The notes under the pieces were generated by a model. That model did not search any database and was not told the origin of the DNA. It saw only the letters and a list, made by a program, of their open reading frames with translations. Of a DNA stretch of 64,000 nt, positions 16,095-25,584 are shown in pieces. Location of the stretch: contig JAEOTS010000044.1 in assembly GCA_016839745.1 (NCBI GenBank), forward strand, positions 30,286 to 94,285, given 5' to 3'. Every line of letters starts with the position of its first letter. Positions within the stretch are counted from its first letter, which is position 1. Origin of the DNA: Promethearchaeota archaeon. Its GTDB lineage: Archaea; Asgardarchaeota; Lokiarchaeia; Sigyniarchaeales; SOKP01. The position numbers were made by a program, and so were the translations under genes.

Positions 16095-16874
16095 ATGCGA
16101 TTAAAAGATAAAATTGTTGTATTGACTGGAGCAGCATCGGGAATTGGCAGAGCTACAGCAAGATTATTTGCTAAAGAAGGTGCGATCCAGGTTCTTTCGG
16201 ATAATGATGAAGAGAATCTAAATGAAACTTATAAGCTTATTAATAACGATGCAAAAGAAAGAACGAAGATAACCGTTGTTGATGTAAGGAAACAAAATGA
16301 AGTAAAATCGATGATTAACCTAGCTATTGAAAAATATGGAAGAATTGATGTTTTAATTGTAAATGCGGGAGTTGTTAGAGTGGGTGATGTCGAAACTTTT
16401 CCCGACTCGGATTATGATTTACTCATTGATGTAAATATCAAAGGAACTCATTACACATGTAAATACGCGGTTCCCTATTTTAAAAAGCAAGGATATGGAT
16501 CAATTATTACGCTAGCTTCAGTTGCTGCCCATATAGGTCAAACTGCCCATGCGAATTATTGTTCAACAAAAGCTGCAGTATTAGGCTACACTAGAGCGTT
16601 GGCTTTAGATTTAGCACCATATAATGTTCGAGTGAATAGTGTAAGCCCAGGAGCAACTGACACACCAATGCTTCAGAGTGATGTCGCAAAACAGGCTAAA
16701 GATAGAGGATTAATGTATGAAGAAGTTAAAAGGGAATTTGAAGAAGAAGGTGTTATGGGAAGATGGGCAACTCCAGAAGAAATTGCCACGGGAATTCTAT
16801 TTTTAGCTACTGAAGAATCTAGTTATATGACTGGAGCAGATTTGAGATTAGATGGTGGCTGGACTACCAGATAA
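16095..16874 (+). CDS. Short-chain dehydrogenase/reductase (classical SDR)
   Basis: The 259-residue enzyme has the classical SDR layout. The NAD(P) motif TGAASGIG is at residues 11-18 and 'NAG' lies in 'LIVNAGVVRVG'. The catalytic Ser is in 'ITLASVAAH' and the YxxxK in 'NYCSTK'. The C-terminal 'GADLRLDGGWTTR' is the typical end. It oxidises or reduces an alcohol/ketone in the cytoplasm; sugar or polyol substrates are possible given the neighbours. It begins three bases after the M24 remnant, so it was probably the second gene of an operon. Its own promoter must now lie in or before that remnant. Confidence 0.93.
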   Translation: MRLKDKIVVLTGAASGIGRATARLFAKEGAIQVLSDNDEENLNETYKLINNDAKERTKITVVDVRKQNEVKSMINLAIEKYGRIDVLIVNAGVVRVGDVETFPDSDYDLLIDVNIKGTHYTCKYAVPYFKKQGYGSIITLASVAAHIGQTAHANYCSTKAAVLGYTRALALDLAPYNVRVNSVSPGATDTPMLQSDVAKQAKDRGLMYEEVKREFEEEGVMGRWATPEEIATGILFLATEESSYMTGADLRLDGGWTTR

Positions 16875-16911
16875 AACTTTTTTATATTTTTATTTTTCAT
16901 GCCGAATGTAA

Positions 16912-17658
16912 TCACATTGTCATTCCACCGTCAATGGATAGACTAATACCCGTTGAAAATTCATTTAAGGCTAGAAATAATACCCCTTCCGCGATTTCCT
17001 CAGGGGTACCAAGTCTTTTCAATTTTTGTCTAGCTATAAATTGGTTTCTAGCTTCTTCAGGATCTTCATATTTGGATAACCTATTTGCTAGAGAAGGTGT
17101 ATCTGTTGTTCCAGGACAAATGGCATTAACACGTATGTTGTCTTCAAGATAGTCAGCTGCCATAGCGCGTGTTAATGATAACACAGCTCCTTTAGAGGCA
17201 GTATATGCTGCTCTATTGGCAACCCCCTTGAAGGCTACTGAAGAAGAATTATTTATTATTGTCCCTTTCGATTTTTTTAAATGAGGAACAGCATATTTTG
17301 AGACGAGATAAATTCCCCGTACGTTAACCGCCATTGTTCGATCCCAATCTTCAGTTGAAATGGCATCAACACTTCCAGGAAGAACGATACCGGCATTATT
17401 GAATAAAATATCTATATCTCCATAAATTTCTATAGTTTTTTCAATTAATCGTCTTGCTTCCTCTTCTATGGAAATGTCAGCTTGAACAAATATTGCTTCT
17501 CCTCCAGATAATTTAATTTCTGCTACAACATGCTTAGCGGACGGGGATAATGAATTACAACACACTTTTGCGCCCTCCTTCGCAAAAAGGAGAGCGGTTG
17601 CCTCACCAATACCGGCTCCAGCTCCCGTAATTACGGCAATTTTCCCTTTTAATTTCAT
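16912..17658 (-). CDS. Short-chain dehydrogenase/reductase (classical SDR)
   Basis: This 248-residue enzyme carries TGAGAGIG at residues 11-18, 'NNAGIV' near residue 87, a catalytic Ser in 'INNSSSVAF' and YxxxK in 'YTASKGA'. It ends in 'GISLSIDGGMTM'. It is convergent with the other SDR and resembles it only at the family level. NAD(P) preference cannot be fixed by eye. The closeness of a GH5 hydrolase and an Idh-like oxidoreductase suggests oxidation of sugars or polyols, but this is inference. Confidence 0.93.
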   Translation of the reverse strand: MKLKGKIAVITGAGAGIGEATALLFAKEGAKVCCNSLSPSAKHVVAEIKLSGGEAIFVQADISIEEEARRLIEKTIEIYGDIDILFNNAGIVLPGSVDAISTEDWDRTMAVNVRGIYLVSKYAVPHLKKSKGTIINNSSSVAFKGVANRAAYTASKGAVLSLTRAMAADYLEDNIRVNAICPGTTDTPSLANRLSKYEDPEEARNQFIARQKLKRLGTPEEIAEGVLFLALNEFSTGISLSIDGGMTM

Positions 17659-17794
17659 TTTTTTTTACTTTAAGTTTTGAATAAGTAGAGATTAATTTTT
17701 TTAAAATCAATTAAAATTTGATTTTTATTTCATAAAACTTTAATGAAAAGAGAGTAATTTATTGATAAGAACTCATAATGCTAATTTGATTTAG

Positions 17795-19720
17795 ATGACA
17801 TTAAGAATTAAGAATAAGCAATTTGTTGATGATATAGGCCGAACAGTGCTACTGAGGGGTGTGAATTTAGGGGGAAGCTCAAAAGTTCCCGTAACTCCTA
17901 ATGGCGCAACACATATTAAAACGAATTTTACAGATCATAGAGATGTTTCTTTTGTTGGTCGACCATTCCCTTTAAAAGAAGCAGATGAACATTTTTCACG
18001 ATTAAAGCATTGGGGTTTTAATTGTCTTAGGTTTTTGGTAACCTGGGAGGCTATAGAGCATAGTGGCCCAAGAGAATACGATAAAGAATACTTAGATTAT
18101 CTTGAAGAAATTCTAAAGATTGCTGAAGAAAATGAGTTTTACATATTTATAGATCCCCATCAGGATGTTTGGAGTAGAATAACTGGCGGAGATGGTGCAC
18201 CAGGATGGACATTTGAAAAAGTAGGGTTAGATTATACGAAATTTGAATCCTCTGAGGCAACTTTTGTAATGCAATACAGATATAACCCTAATGACCTAGC
18301 TAAATATTCTTCAATGCATTGGATGGGGAATACCTATAGATTTGCTAATGGAACGATGTGGACATTATTCTTTGGAGGAAAAGATTTTGCACCTTCAAGT
18401 ACTATTGATGGAAAAAACGCTCAAGATTATTTGCAGAATCATTTCTTTGATGCTATGAAGCAACTAGCATTAAGGGTAAGAGATAATTCGCGTGTATTAG
18501 GATTTGATATATTAAATGAACCTCCTGAAGGATGGATTAGTAAATATGTTGATGGAAGTGAATGGGAGGGGAAGTCTGATGTATTAGGGCATGTTTTTAC
18601 TCCTATCGATGCAATGCTTACTGGGGCAGGGCATACTAGAACAATTGGATATCAAGAAATGAAAAGGTTTGGTATAAAAGAAACTCGAAAAGATGAGTTA
18701 AATCAAGGTAAAATTTCATGTTGGTTAGAAGGTTTTGAAGATATCTGGAAAAAAGAAGGTGTTTGGGGATTAGATGAGTTTGGAAATCCAAAAATTGAAA
18801 AAAATGAATATTTTGTTTATAAAAATAGAGAAAAAGTCGATTTTTACCGAGATTATTTTACCCCTTTCCTTAAAGGCTATACTAAAGCTATCCGAGATAA
18901 ATTTCCAGACGCTAGTATATTTCTTACAGGACCAATGGAGGGAGTGTTGAAAGGAGAGAGATTTGAATTAGAAATTCCACCTAATAGTGTACATGCTGCC
19001 CACTGGTACGATGTGGCAACAACTGGTACAAAAAAAGCAATGCTTAAAGCTAATTATAATTTAATTACAGGAAAACCAGTTATTGGCAAAGAAAACGTGC
19101 GACAAATGTTCATCTCGCAATTAGCAAAAATTAAAGCATACTCTAATTCTTTTTTTAATGGTATTCCGACCTTAATTGAGGAATTTGGATTGCCATTTGA
19201 TCTTAATAATAAAGAAGCTTATCAGAAATTAAAAACTGATCCGAAAGTAGCATGGGATACACATATAAAATTGCTAAATAACTATTATAACGCATTAGAT
19301 GCTAATTTATTACATGCATTACAATGGAATTATACCCCAGATAATACTAACGAATGGGGGGATTTATGGAATTTAGAAGATTTATCAATTTATAGCATCG
19401 ATCAAAGGGTTAATCCAGAGGATATTAATAGTGGTGGGAGAGCAATTAAGGGATTTTGTCGCCCACATTTTGTTCGTTGTACTGGCATTCCAAAAAAAAT
19501 GGATTTTCAGATGGAGGAAGGTATCTTTTATTTTGAGTTTGAAGGTGACATTTCTATAAAAGGCTCAACAATTCTTTTTATTCCAAGAATTCATTTTCCA
19601 AACGGTTATAATATTAAAGTGTCTGAGGGTGAAATTCAAAAAGATGAAAAAAATCAAGTAGTATCCATTTTCATTAAAGAAAATGGGATTCATACAATTA
19701 ATGTTATAAAAATCCAATAA
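17795..19720 (+). CDS. Glycoside hydrolase family 5, endoglycoceramidase-like
   Basis: The 641-residue protein has a GH5 (beta/alpha)8 catalytic domain over about residues 15-540 with the acid/base E242 in 'DILNEPPEG' and the nucleophile E463 in 'LIEEFGLPF'. The N-terminal 'VLLRGVNLGG' and 'WGFNCLRFLVTWEAIE' are family blocks, and the layout, with a final beta-sandwich of about 90 residues, fits the endoglycosylceramidase branch. Such enzymes release glycans from glycolipids. No signal peptide is visible at the ATG start, so it may be cytosolic or exported another way. Substrate in this cell is unknown. Confidence 0.85.
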   Translation: MTLRIKNKQFVDDIGRTVLLRGVNLGGSSKVPVTPNGATHIKTNFTDHRDVSFVGRPFPLKEADEHFSRLKHWGFNCLRFLVTWEAIEHSGPREYDKEYLDYLEEILKIAEENEFYIFIDPHQDVWSRITGGDGAPGWTFEKVGLDYTKFESSEATFVMQYRYNPNDLAKYSSMHWMGNTYRFANGTMWTLFFGGKDFAPSSTIDGKNAQDYLQNHFFDAMKQLALRVRDNSRVLGFDILNEPPEGWISKYVDGSEWEGKSDVLGHVFTPIDAMLTGAGHTRTIGYQEMKRFGIKETRKDELNQGKISCWLEGFEDIWKKEGVWGLDEFGNPKIEKNEYFVYKNREKVDFYRDYFTPFLKGYTKAIRDKFPDASIFLTGPMEGVLKGERFELEIPPNSVHAAHWYDVATTGTKKAMLKANYNLITGKPVIGKENVRQMFISQLAKIKAYSNSFFNGIPTLIEEFGLPFDLNNKEAYQKLKTDPKVAWDTHIKLLNNYYNALDANLLHALQWNYTPDNTNEWGDLWNLEDLSIYSIDQRVNPEDINSGGRAIKGFCRPHFVRCTGIPKKMDFQMEEGIFYFEFEGDISIKGSTILFIPRIHFPNGYNIKVSEGEIQKDEKNQVVSIFIKENGIHTINVIKIQ

Positions 19721-19795
19721 CGAATTTTATCCTTCCCTTTATCATTAGAGTTAATTAAATTTATATTAAATTATTACAAAATAATCGTTGTAATT

Positions 19796-20929
19796 TTATT
19801 TCCATTGCATTTTTCCGTAATTCTTTTGAGTCACGCTTTCTAAACCCTTTAAAACATTCTTCGTTCCCGTAGTTTTATAAATTTTCATTAATTCATCCAT
19901 CGTTGTAATTCTCCCGTTTTTAGCAGAAAGGTAGGAAAGAAGTACTACAGCGACTCCCTGTTTTGCTTGTTCTGGTGTAAATTCCGGTTCTTTATCTTCT
20001 AATATACATTCGGCGAAATACGCATCTTCATATCCCATGGAGATTTTATAATATTGTGGAAATGGTCCGTGTTCAATTGAGGGACTATAAAATTCACCTT
20101 TAACTTCAGCATCTGGATGTGAAGTGAGAACTCGAATGGGATTTTCCCATGAATGATCTTCAAGAATTGTTCCTCTGGTTCCATGTAACTCTGTCCTATT
20201 AGTTGGTAAATGAATAGTAACTGAGGAAATATCAACTGTTATCATTGCTCCATTCTTATATCTTAGTAGAATAATTGCGTTGTCTTCTCCTTTATTAGGG
20301 GGAGAATTCGTAGCCTTTCCTAACCAGCATTGTGCAGAATCAACTTCTCCCAAAAGCCAATTCAACAAGGTAAATTTATGAACACCTTGATCGGCAACAA
20401 CCCCACCACCTCCCTTATCGTAAGTAAAATTCCACGAATTAGGATCAAGAAATTGATCTGGACTAACATATGCTCCTTCATAAGTTCGGCCAAGAAAAAC
20501 TTCTCCAATATAATCACTTTCTATAATATCCTTCATGAACTGGTGAGCAGGAAGAAAACGGTGATTTTCGGCAATCATGAATTTAACACCAGCTTTTTTT
20601 GTTGCTGCTATCATATCATCACACTCTTCAAGTGTAGTAGCCATTGGTTTTTCACATATTATATGTTTTCCCGATTCTGCTACCTCAACAACTATATCTC
20701 TATGAAGATAATGTGGTACCATGATAAGAACTGCATCTATATCACTCTTAAGAAAATCTTCTAAAGTTGAATAAGTTTCTAGTTTAGAATACTTAGCAAC
20801 TCTTTTTAATTTTCTCTCATCGATATCGTATGCTGATATAAACTTAATCTTTGGATTTTTTTTAGAACCAAGCTTGTGGAAGCCCCACACAGCACCAGTG
20901 CCAATTATACCAAATTTCACATAATCCAT
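19796..20929 (-). CDS. Gfo/Idh/MocA-family oxidoreductase
   Basis: The 377-residue protein has an N-terminal Rossmann domain ('FGIIGTGAVWGFH', residues 6-18) and the signature 'CEKPMATT' near residue 93, whose Lys is catalytic. In the C-terminal domain 'DQGVHKFTLLNWL' supplies the Asp and His seen in sugar and inositol dehydrogenases. It should oxidise a hydroxyl group of a sugar or cyclitol using NAD(P). It is the last gene of a group of minus-strand genes and lies 28 bases downstream of the M24 peptidase gene. Confidence 0.9.
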   Translation of the reverse strand: MDYVKFGIIGTGAVWGFHKLGSKKNPKIKFISAYDIDERKLKRVAKYSKLETYSTLEDFLKSDIDAVLIMVPHYLHRDIVVEVAESGKHIICEKPMATTLEECDDMIAATKKAGVKFMIAENHRFLPAHQFMKDIIESDYIGEVFLGRTYEGAYVSPDQFLDPNSWNFTYDKGGGGVVADQGVHKFTLLNWLLGEVDSAQCWLGKATNSPPNKGEDNAIILLRYKNGAMITVDISSVTIHLPTNRTELHGTRGTILEDHSWENPIRVLTSHPDAEVKGEFYSPSIEHGPFPQYYKISMGYEDAYFAECILEDKEPEFTPEQAKQGVAVVLLSYLSAKNGRITTMDELMKIYKTTGTKNVLKGLESVTQKNYGKMQWK

Positions 20930-20957
20930 AAAATAATTCCTCTATCAATCTACAATT

Positions 20958-22082
20958 TTATTTTACAAAAATATTTTTATCCAAACTTGAAAGCCGTTCG
21001 CAGCCAGATTTGGTAATCCTATAGCAATCTTCTACACCAATCAAACCTTGATTTTTAAAATTTTGCCATATTTCAATATCTAAAACCATATTTGCTTCAA
21101 ATGGAATGTCTAGGGTTTTCATTGGACTAAATAAATGAATTTCCTCACATTCTAATCCAATACTATGCCCTATAATGAAACACCTTCCTCGCTTTGCTAG
21201 AGATTTATAAAAATTTTTAGCATTATTATACAACTCTTTAATATTTAAATCAGGCTTAATATTATTTAAACAGAATTCTTGTACTTTTATCAATCTATCC
21301 ATAATTTCTTCAGCACCATCAGGTACTTGACCTATCACGAGCTCCCTGCTGACATCTGAGACGTAACCTTTCCAAATAGTGCCAATATCAAACCTATTAA
21401 GATCTCCAGATTTTAAAGTATTTCCAACTCCAGGCGCTTCAGGATCAGAAGGTCCCAAGTTCATTGTAAGATGATCCCATCCTTCTGCACCTTCATCAAC
21501 GACAGTTCTTCTAGCAATTTGTAATAACTCTATGTCGCTAATTCCTTCATGAGCAGCATCAATCATCGCTTTTATTGCTTTTTCAGAAATTTCTGTAGAT
21601 TTTCGTATGCGTCTTACTTCCTCTTCTGATTTAACTAAACGCATGTCTAAAAATGCTTCATCTCCATTAATAAAATTCGCTCTTGGAAATTTATTCCTCA
21701 AATATTCAGACTGATAAGAAGGCATTAGAGATTCGTATCCAATATTTTTTTCTGCCAATCCCCATTTTTCAATTCTATCTGACACCTCTTTCATTGCTGC
21801 TGTAGGAGAAGCAATTCCACTTACATCGGTGACCCAAGAAAATTTATCTACACTACGATAAGTGATCCAGGTAATAAGACTTTCCTCGCCATCCCTCCGT
21901 AATAAAGATAGACTTGGATATTGATTGTATAGCACATATAAAATCGGATTTGGTGCTACATGTAATATCGGCAAGCCCGTTGTATAAAATATGTTTACTG
22001 GAGTAGATGCAACTAACACATCAATATCATATTTTTCTAAAACAGTGCACGCCTTTTCTTTATTAAAACCAATAGGGTCCAT
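20958..22082 (-). CDS. M24-family metallopeptidase, Xaa-Pro dipeptidase-like
   Basis: The 374-residue protein has a creatinase-type N-terminal domain (about 1-150) and a pita-bread catalytic domain. All five metal ligands are visible: D232 and D243 in 'FDIGTIWKGYVSD', H306 in 'GHSIGLE', E337 in 'LDIEIW' and E351 in 'GVEDCYR'. It may cut Xaa-Pro dipeptides or act on a small amidino/amide substrate as creatinase does. It is downstream of the SCP2 gene and upstream of the Idh-like gene. A decayed relative, C-terminal part only, lies at 15951-16091. Confidence 0.92.
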   Translation of the reverse strand: MDPIGFNKEKACTVLEKYDIDVLVASTPVNIFYTTGLPILHVAPNPILYVLYNQYPSLSLLRRDGEESLITWITYRSVDKFSWVTDVSGIASPTAAMKEVSDRIEKWGLAEKNIGYESLMPSYQSEYLRNKFPRANFINGDEAFLDMRLVKSEEEVRRIRKSTEISEKAIKAMIDAAHEGISDIELLQIARRTVVDEGAEGWDHLTMNLGPSDPEAPGVGNTLKSGDLNRFDIGTIWKGYVSDVSRELVIGQVPDGAEEIMDRLIKVQEFCLNNIKPDLNIKELYNNAKNFYKSLAKRGRCFIIGHSIGLECEEIHLFSPMKTLDIPFEANMVLDIEIWQNFKNQGLIGVEDCYRITKSGCERLSSLDKNIFVK

Positions 22083-22151
22083 ATTATATCAAATTTTTAA
22101 TTATTAATTTTCTTTAATTTGAAAGATAATGTTGATGTCAAATTACACTTA

Positions 22152-22502
22152 TTAATCTATATCCATAAAAACTTCTAATCTCTGTAATGCCCCCATATCT
22201 CCTTTTGTTTTAAGTTCTCCATCCATAAAAGCTTCCATCGGATCTACTTCTCCAGTGGCAATACCTACAAATAGATCTGAATTAACTTCTAAACCCATTT
22301 CTGCATCTTCATTATATCCATCCTCTAATCTCGCTGTTTTATTCTCAAAAATCATTTTTAGTTTGTAATCTATGTCTGGAAATACAAACTGCATAGTTTT
22401 GTTAAAATCTTCAAACTCGTCTGCAATTTCTGGTTCATCTAACATATTAACCCAAACATTAAGAGCATCTTTAACTTCTTCGGCAGTAGCCAATAATTCC
22501 AC
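22152..22502 (-). CDS. SCP2 sterol-carrier domain protein
   Basis: The 116-residue protein is a single SCP2 domain. The C-terminal half has the hallmark sequence 'GIATGEVDPMEAFMDGELK', followed by 'TKGDMGALQRLEVF', which is the conserved 'dp..AFm.GklkikGd' pattern. The fold has a hydrophobic tunnel that binds lipids or acyl-CoA. No signal or membrane segment is visible, so it is cytosolic. It is upstream of the M24 peptidase by 69 bases on the same strand. The ligand is unknown in archaea. Confidence 0.88.
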   Translation of the reverse strand: MELLATAEEVKDALNVWVNMLDEPEIADEFEDFNKTMQFVFPDIDYKLKMIFENKTARLEDGYNEDAEMGLEVNSDLFVGIATGEVDPMEAFMDGELKTKGDMGALQRLEVFMDID

Positions 22503-22653
22503 CTCTTATTTTATGTTAATTATACTATTTCTATTTAAACACATGTTATGAATTATGAGATATTTAGTTAATCTTATTTAAATACTTTGTAACACACATG
22601 TCGTTTGTAACTTGTATCTTTTGAAGGAAGTATTCATAATTCTATAATAATTA

Positions 22654-23448
22654 TTAAATTTTTCCTTGTTTTTTAAGCATTTCTAACACATCTTGTGGGT
22701 ATTTAGCTCTAAAGAAAGGCATGCTTGAATACCAATGGCTTAATATCTTAACTATCAATGATGCTTTGTTCTTTTTTTTATTTTTTTTGCAAAAATATAC
22801 TCTTCGGTATTTTTCAGCATATTTCCAACCGCTTACCCTCCTTCCGGCTAATCTTGTTTTTGGTTTATATGTCCATGTAGCATAATTTATTAACCAAAAT
22901 TGTGTTTTATGACAAGCAAGAAGTTGATCGATTAGCGAAAAAGCCTCCTTTTTAAAACCGAAGAAAAAATTTGGGCTTAATGTCGAATAAAAATAAAGAG
23001 TTGGAGCGAAGTCGATTAACTTGTTATGAATGCAGTAATATATTGCTTTACCTGTATTTACATGATCCATGTGATAATAAGCCGTATAAATTGCTTCTGG
23101 TGCGAAAATTATATCAGGTTTCTCTTCTTTTAAATATTCAGCAATTTTATTTACGAATTCTTTTGTAAATTCTACTAAACCATCAACATAACCAAAAAAG
23201 TGTATATTTTCTGGAGGTATCCCATGAATTCTTTGAGCATTGTATAATTCTTGAGTTCTAACTTTTGCCAGAAAATCACCTTTAAACTTATCATATTGAG
23301 CACCAGGAAGTCCATACTCACCTTTCGTGGTTGAGGCGATCTTAATTATATGCTTCTGTTTACTTTTTGTTGTAAGATAATGAATGAGGTGTCCGCAATT
23401 TAGCTCTAAATCGTCCGGATGAGGTTGAATGAATAAAATTTTTGCCAA
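22654..23448 (-). CDS. PIG-L (LmbE-like) N-acetylglucosamine deacetylase family protein
   Basis: The 264-residue enzyme has the zinc-binding motif HPDDxE at H10-D13 and E15 ('IQPHPDDLELN') and the second zinc His site in 'HMDHVNT' (H126-H129). The family removes acetyl groups from N-acetylglucosamine-containing compounds such as GlcNAc-inositol, diacetylchitobiose or mycothiol precursors. The C-terminus is basic. The gene follows the NIPA-like transporter gene by 9 bases on the same strand, so the two are probably cotranscribed. Diacetylchitobiose-type or glycolipid-type deacetylation fits the carbohydrate setting but is inference. Confidence 0.9.
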   Translation of the reverse strand: MAKILFIQPHPDDLELNCGHLIHYLTTKSKQKHIIKIASTTKGEYGLPGAQYDKFKGDFLAKVRTQELYNAQRIHGIPPENIHFFGYVDGLVEFTKEFVNKIAEYLKEEKPDIIFAPEAIYTAYYHMDHVNTGKAIYYCIHNKLIDFAPTLYFYSTLSPNFFFGFKKEAFSLIDQLLACHKTQFWLINYATWTYKPKTRLAGRRVSGWKYAEKYRRVYFCKKNKKKNKASLIVKILSHWYSSMPFFRAKYPQDVLEMLKKQGKI

Positions 23449-23458
23449 TTTTCTAACC

Positions 23459-24349
23459 TTACTTTATAGCTTCCAATTGTGCTTGTCTTTTCGCTAACAA
23501 AAACGAGCTTAACAAGATCAAAGAGACTCCAACAATTACATATATGATAGGAAAAATTGTAGAAGGCATTAGTGCAAAAACAAAGAAATATGCTATAATA
23601 GGTGTAATTTGTATAGGTACTTGCTGAATAGGAATCATTCGACTAGCGTTAGCTACTTGGAATGATTGTTGGATTTTCATAATCCCTAAGATACTAGCTG
23701 CAATTAAAATTACGGCACATGCTATAAACAAGAATATCTCGCCTAAAGACGCGTTTCCTCCAAAAACATGAGCGATAACAGCCATTAAAGGTGCAATCCA
23801 AAAATTAGTTAATGAAAATTGGAATCCTGAGGATATTGCTAATAATATTCCCTTTAATTTTTCAATTTTTCTTTGTAAAATCTCACATATCAATGAACCT
23901 AGAAATAAAGCAATAGTAAAAATAGTCATATTAAGTACAAGATCAAAAGCTAAAATGTCTATACCAGCAATATCTATACTTAATTCAGAAAGACCTAATA
24001 GAAAAATCGCTAAAATCATCACCACAATTCCTATAATTTCTTCCTTTTTTAAAGTCTCACCAACAATTTTAACAGATCCAATAGCAAGGAAAATTAAACC
24101 AAATGCCATCAAGCCGGGTATTATCGCGGGGCCTATATAAATTTGCGCGATCATGAAAAAAACTGAGCCTATTATAAGTTCCATTAACATCCCTGTTATC
24201 CAAAGAGGTTTTTTCACTAAACTTCTAAAGAATTTTGCTTCAGGGGGTACTTCATTAACTACCTTCTTTTGTAAGACTAAACCTATGTTATTTATACTTC
24301 CTGACAATATAGCTAAAAAAACACCTATAAAGTATGAAACACCATTCAT
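23459..24349 (-). CDS. DMT-superfamily membrane transporter, NIPA-like
   Basis: This 296-residue membrane protein has about nine hydrophobic helices. The N-terminus 'SGSINNIGLVLQKKVVNE' and 'PLWITGMLMELIIGSVF' match the NIPA/EamA-like drug/metabolite transporter group, which in animals includes magnesium transporters. The duplicated five-helix plan of DMT proteins is plausible. The transported substrate here is unknown. It is directly upstream of the PIG-L deacetylase gene. No signal peptide beyond the first helix is visible, and the ATG used gives a normal N-terminus. Confidence 0.78.
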   Translation of the reverse strand: MNGVSYFIGVFLAILSGSINNIGLVLQKKVVNEVPPEAKFFRSLVKKPLWITGMLMELIIGSVFFMIAQIYIGPAIIPGLMAFGLIFLAIGSVKIVGETLKKEEIIGIVVMILAIFLLGLSELSIDIAGIDILAFDLVLNMTIFTIALFLGSLICEILQRKIEKLKGILLAISSGFQFSLTNFWIAPLMAVIAHVFGGNASLGEIFLFIACAVILIAASILGIMKIQQSFQVANASRMIPIQQVPIQITPIIAYFFVFALMPSTIFPIIYVIVGVSLILLSSFLLAKRQAQLEAIK

Positions 24350-24429
24350 TTTTCGATTACATCCCTTTTTCTTAGAATGAATACATATTTGTTTTTTGTC
24401 TATATAAAACTTATCTAAATGAATTTGAT

Positions 24430-25560
24430 TTAAACATTAAAATTCTTGACAATTTCTGATATTTTTTCTATTTTTCGAATATCTCCATTCGGGGAGAGTT
24501 CATCCGATACTCCAAGGATCAAATGCGGTGAAAATAATTTTAAAACCTTCTGAGTATATTCCTTGAGATAATTATCACTATATTCTGGTAAAAATAATAT
24601 AGAAGGTATTCCATCTAAAAGTATCTTATTTCCAATTGCATCTTTGATATCCTCCAAGCTGACATCACCTTGTGGTTTTGCAGTTAAAGCTTCAAATCCG
24701 TCAAAAGGTAAATATTCGAAATAAGGAAGAAAATCTCTAAGAGACCCATCAATATGAATATGACAGTACTTTCCCTTTTGATGAAGTTGATTTACTCGTT
24801 TTTCATAATAGGGTATAAGGTATTTCTCAAAATAATGTGGAGGGCTTAAATTTGAATCAAGATTCTCACCAAAATTAACTAATTGAATTGGAGAATTTGA
24901 TATCTGGTCATACATCTGATCATCCCAATCCTCTAAAAACATCATGAAATTCTCTAATTGGGATGGATAACGTTTTAAAAATAAGATAGTCCCTGTAAAA
25001 CCCATATACTCAGTAACTAATTTTTGATATGGAGATTTTAATAAATATGTACTGGTGACACAAGTTTCTCCAAAATGCTTTTCTGCTAATTCAAAATTCT
25101 TTTTTGAAAACAAAACATTTGTATTTTCTAAAATATATTGCATTGATTTAATATCAGCTAAAGTCTTTATTGGATATTCAGTTTTATGGCCTCCAAGTCC
25201 GCCACCAATTGATTCTACTTGTTTAAGCTTTCCAAGAGGAGTTTTGTGAATGGTGATAGTTTCTCCTTTCTTTGATCCATGTTCTCTTTGAACTTTAATA
25301 TGGGACAGAGGATCAATTATTTCATAGTATAATGGTAGATATAATGTTTCTTCTGAGTAACGTGGACTAACACCTAGTTCTTTGTAAATATCTAACTGAG
25401 TTTTACCATAATAATGAGTAGGGATTGCTTTTGAGTATTTTTTTTTTTGTTTTGAATAAATCTTATTTCCAAAGTACCAGTAATAAAGCCTTGGACTAAA
25501 GACAATTTTATGCGTCTTTTCTCTCGAAAAAGTTTTGAGAACTTCTTGCCGTAAAGTCAT
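24430..25560 (-). CDS. Uroporphyrinogen decarboxylase (URO-D)-superfamily protein
   Basis: The 376-residue protein matches the URO-D-like superfamily, which contains both the haem enzyme and corrinoid or thiol methyltransferases. Support is the C-terminal TIM-barrel pattern: 'HIHIDGSLRDFLPYF', 'FDGFEALTAKPQGDVSLED', and 'LILGVSDELSPNGDIRKIE'. It lacks the N-terminal Arg-rich loop of true haem URO-D, so a methyltransferase or other catabolic role is more likely. It is downstream of the BKACE gene by 24 bases on the same strand and probably in one operon with BKACE and KdgK. No corrinoid protein is nearby. Confidence 0.78.
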   Translation of the reverse strand: MTLRQEVLKTFSREKTHKIVFSPRLYYWYFGNKIYSKQKKKYSKAIPTHYYGKTQLDIYKELGVSPRYSEETLYLPLYYEIIDPLSHIKVQREHGSKKGETITIHKTPLGKLKQVESIGGGLGGHKTEYPIKTLADIKSMQYILENTNVLFSKKNFELAEKHFGETCVTSTYLLKSPYQKLVTEYMGFTGTILFLKRYPSQLENFMMFLEDWDDQMYDQISNSPIQLVNFGENLDSNLSPPHYFEKYLIPYYEKRVNQLHQKGKYCHIHIDGSLRDFLPYFEYLPFDGFEALTAKPQGDVSLEDIKDAIGNKILLDGIPSILFLPEYSDNYLKEYTQKVLKLFSPHLILGVSDELSPNGDIRKIEKISEIVKNFNV

Positions 25561-25584
25561 TTTTTCTATGAAAACAAGTATATT

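Noticed and set aside
20330..20764. Plus-strand frame of 144 codons opposite the Idh-like gene
   Set aside because: It lies wholly within a well-supported minus-strand enzyme and its product (many Cys, Phe and Ile) looks like an antisense shadow.
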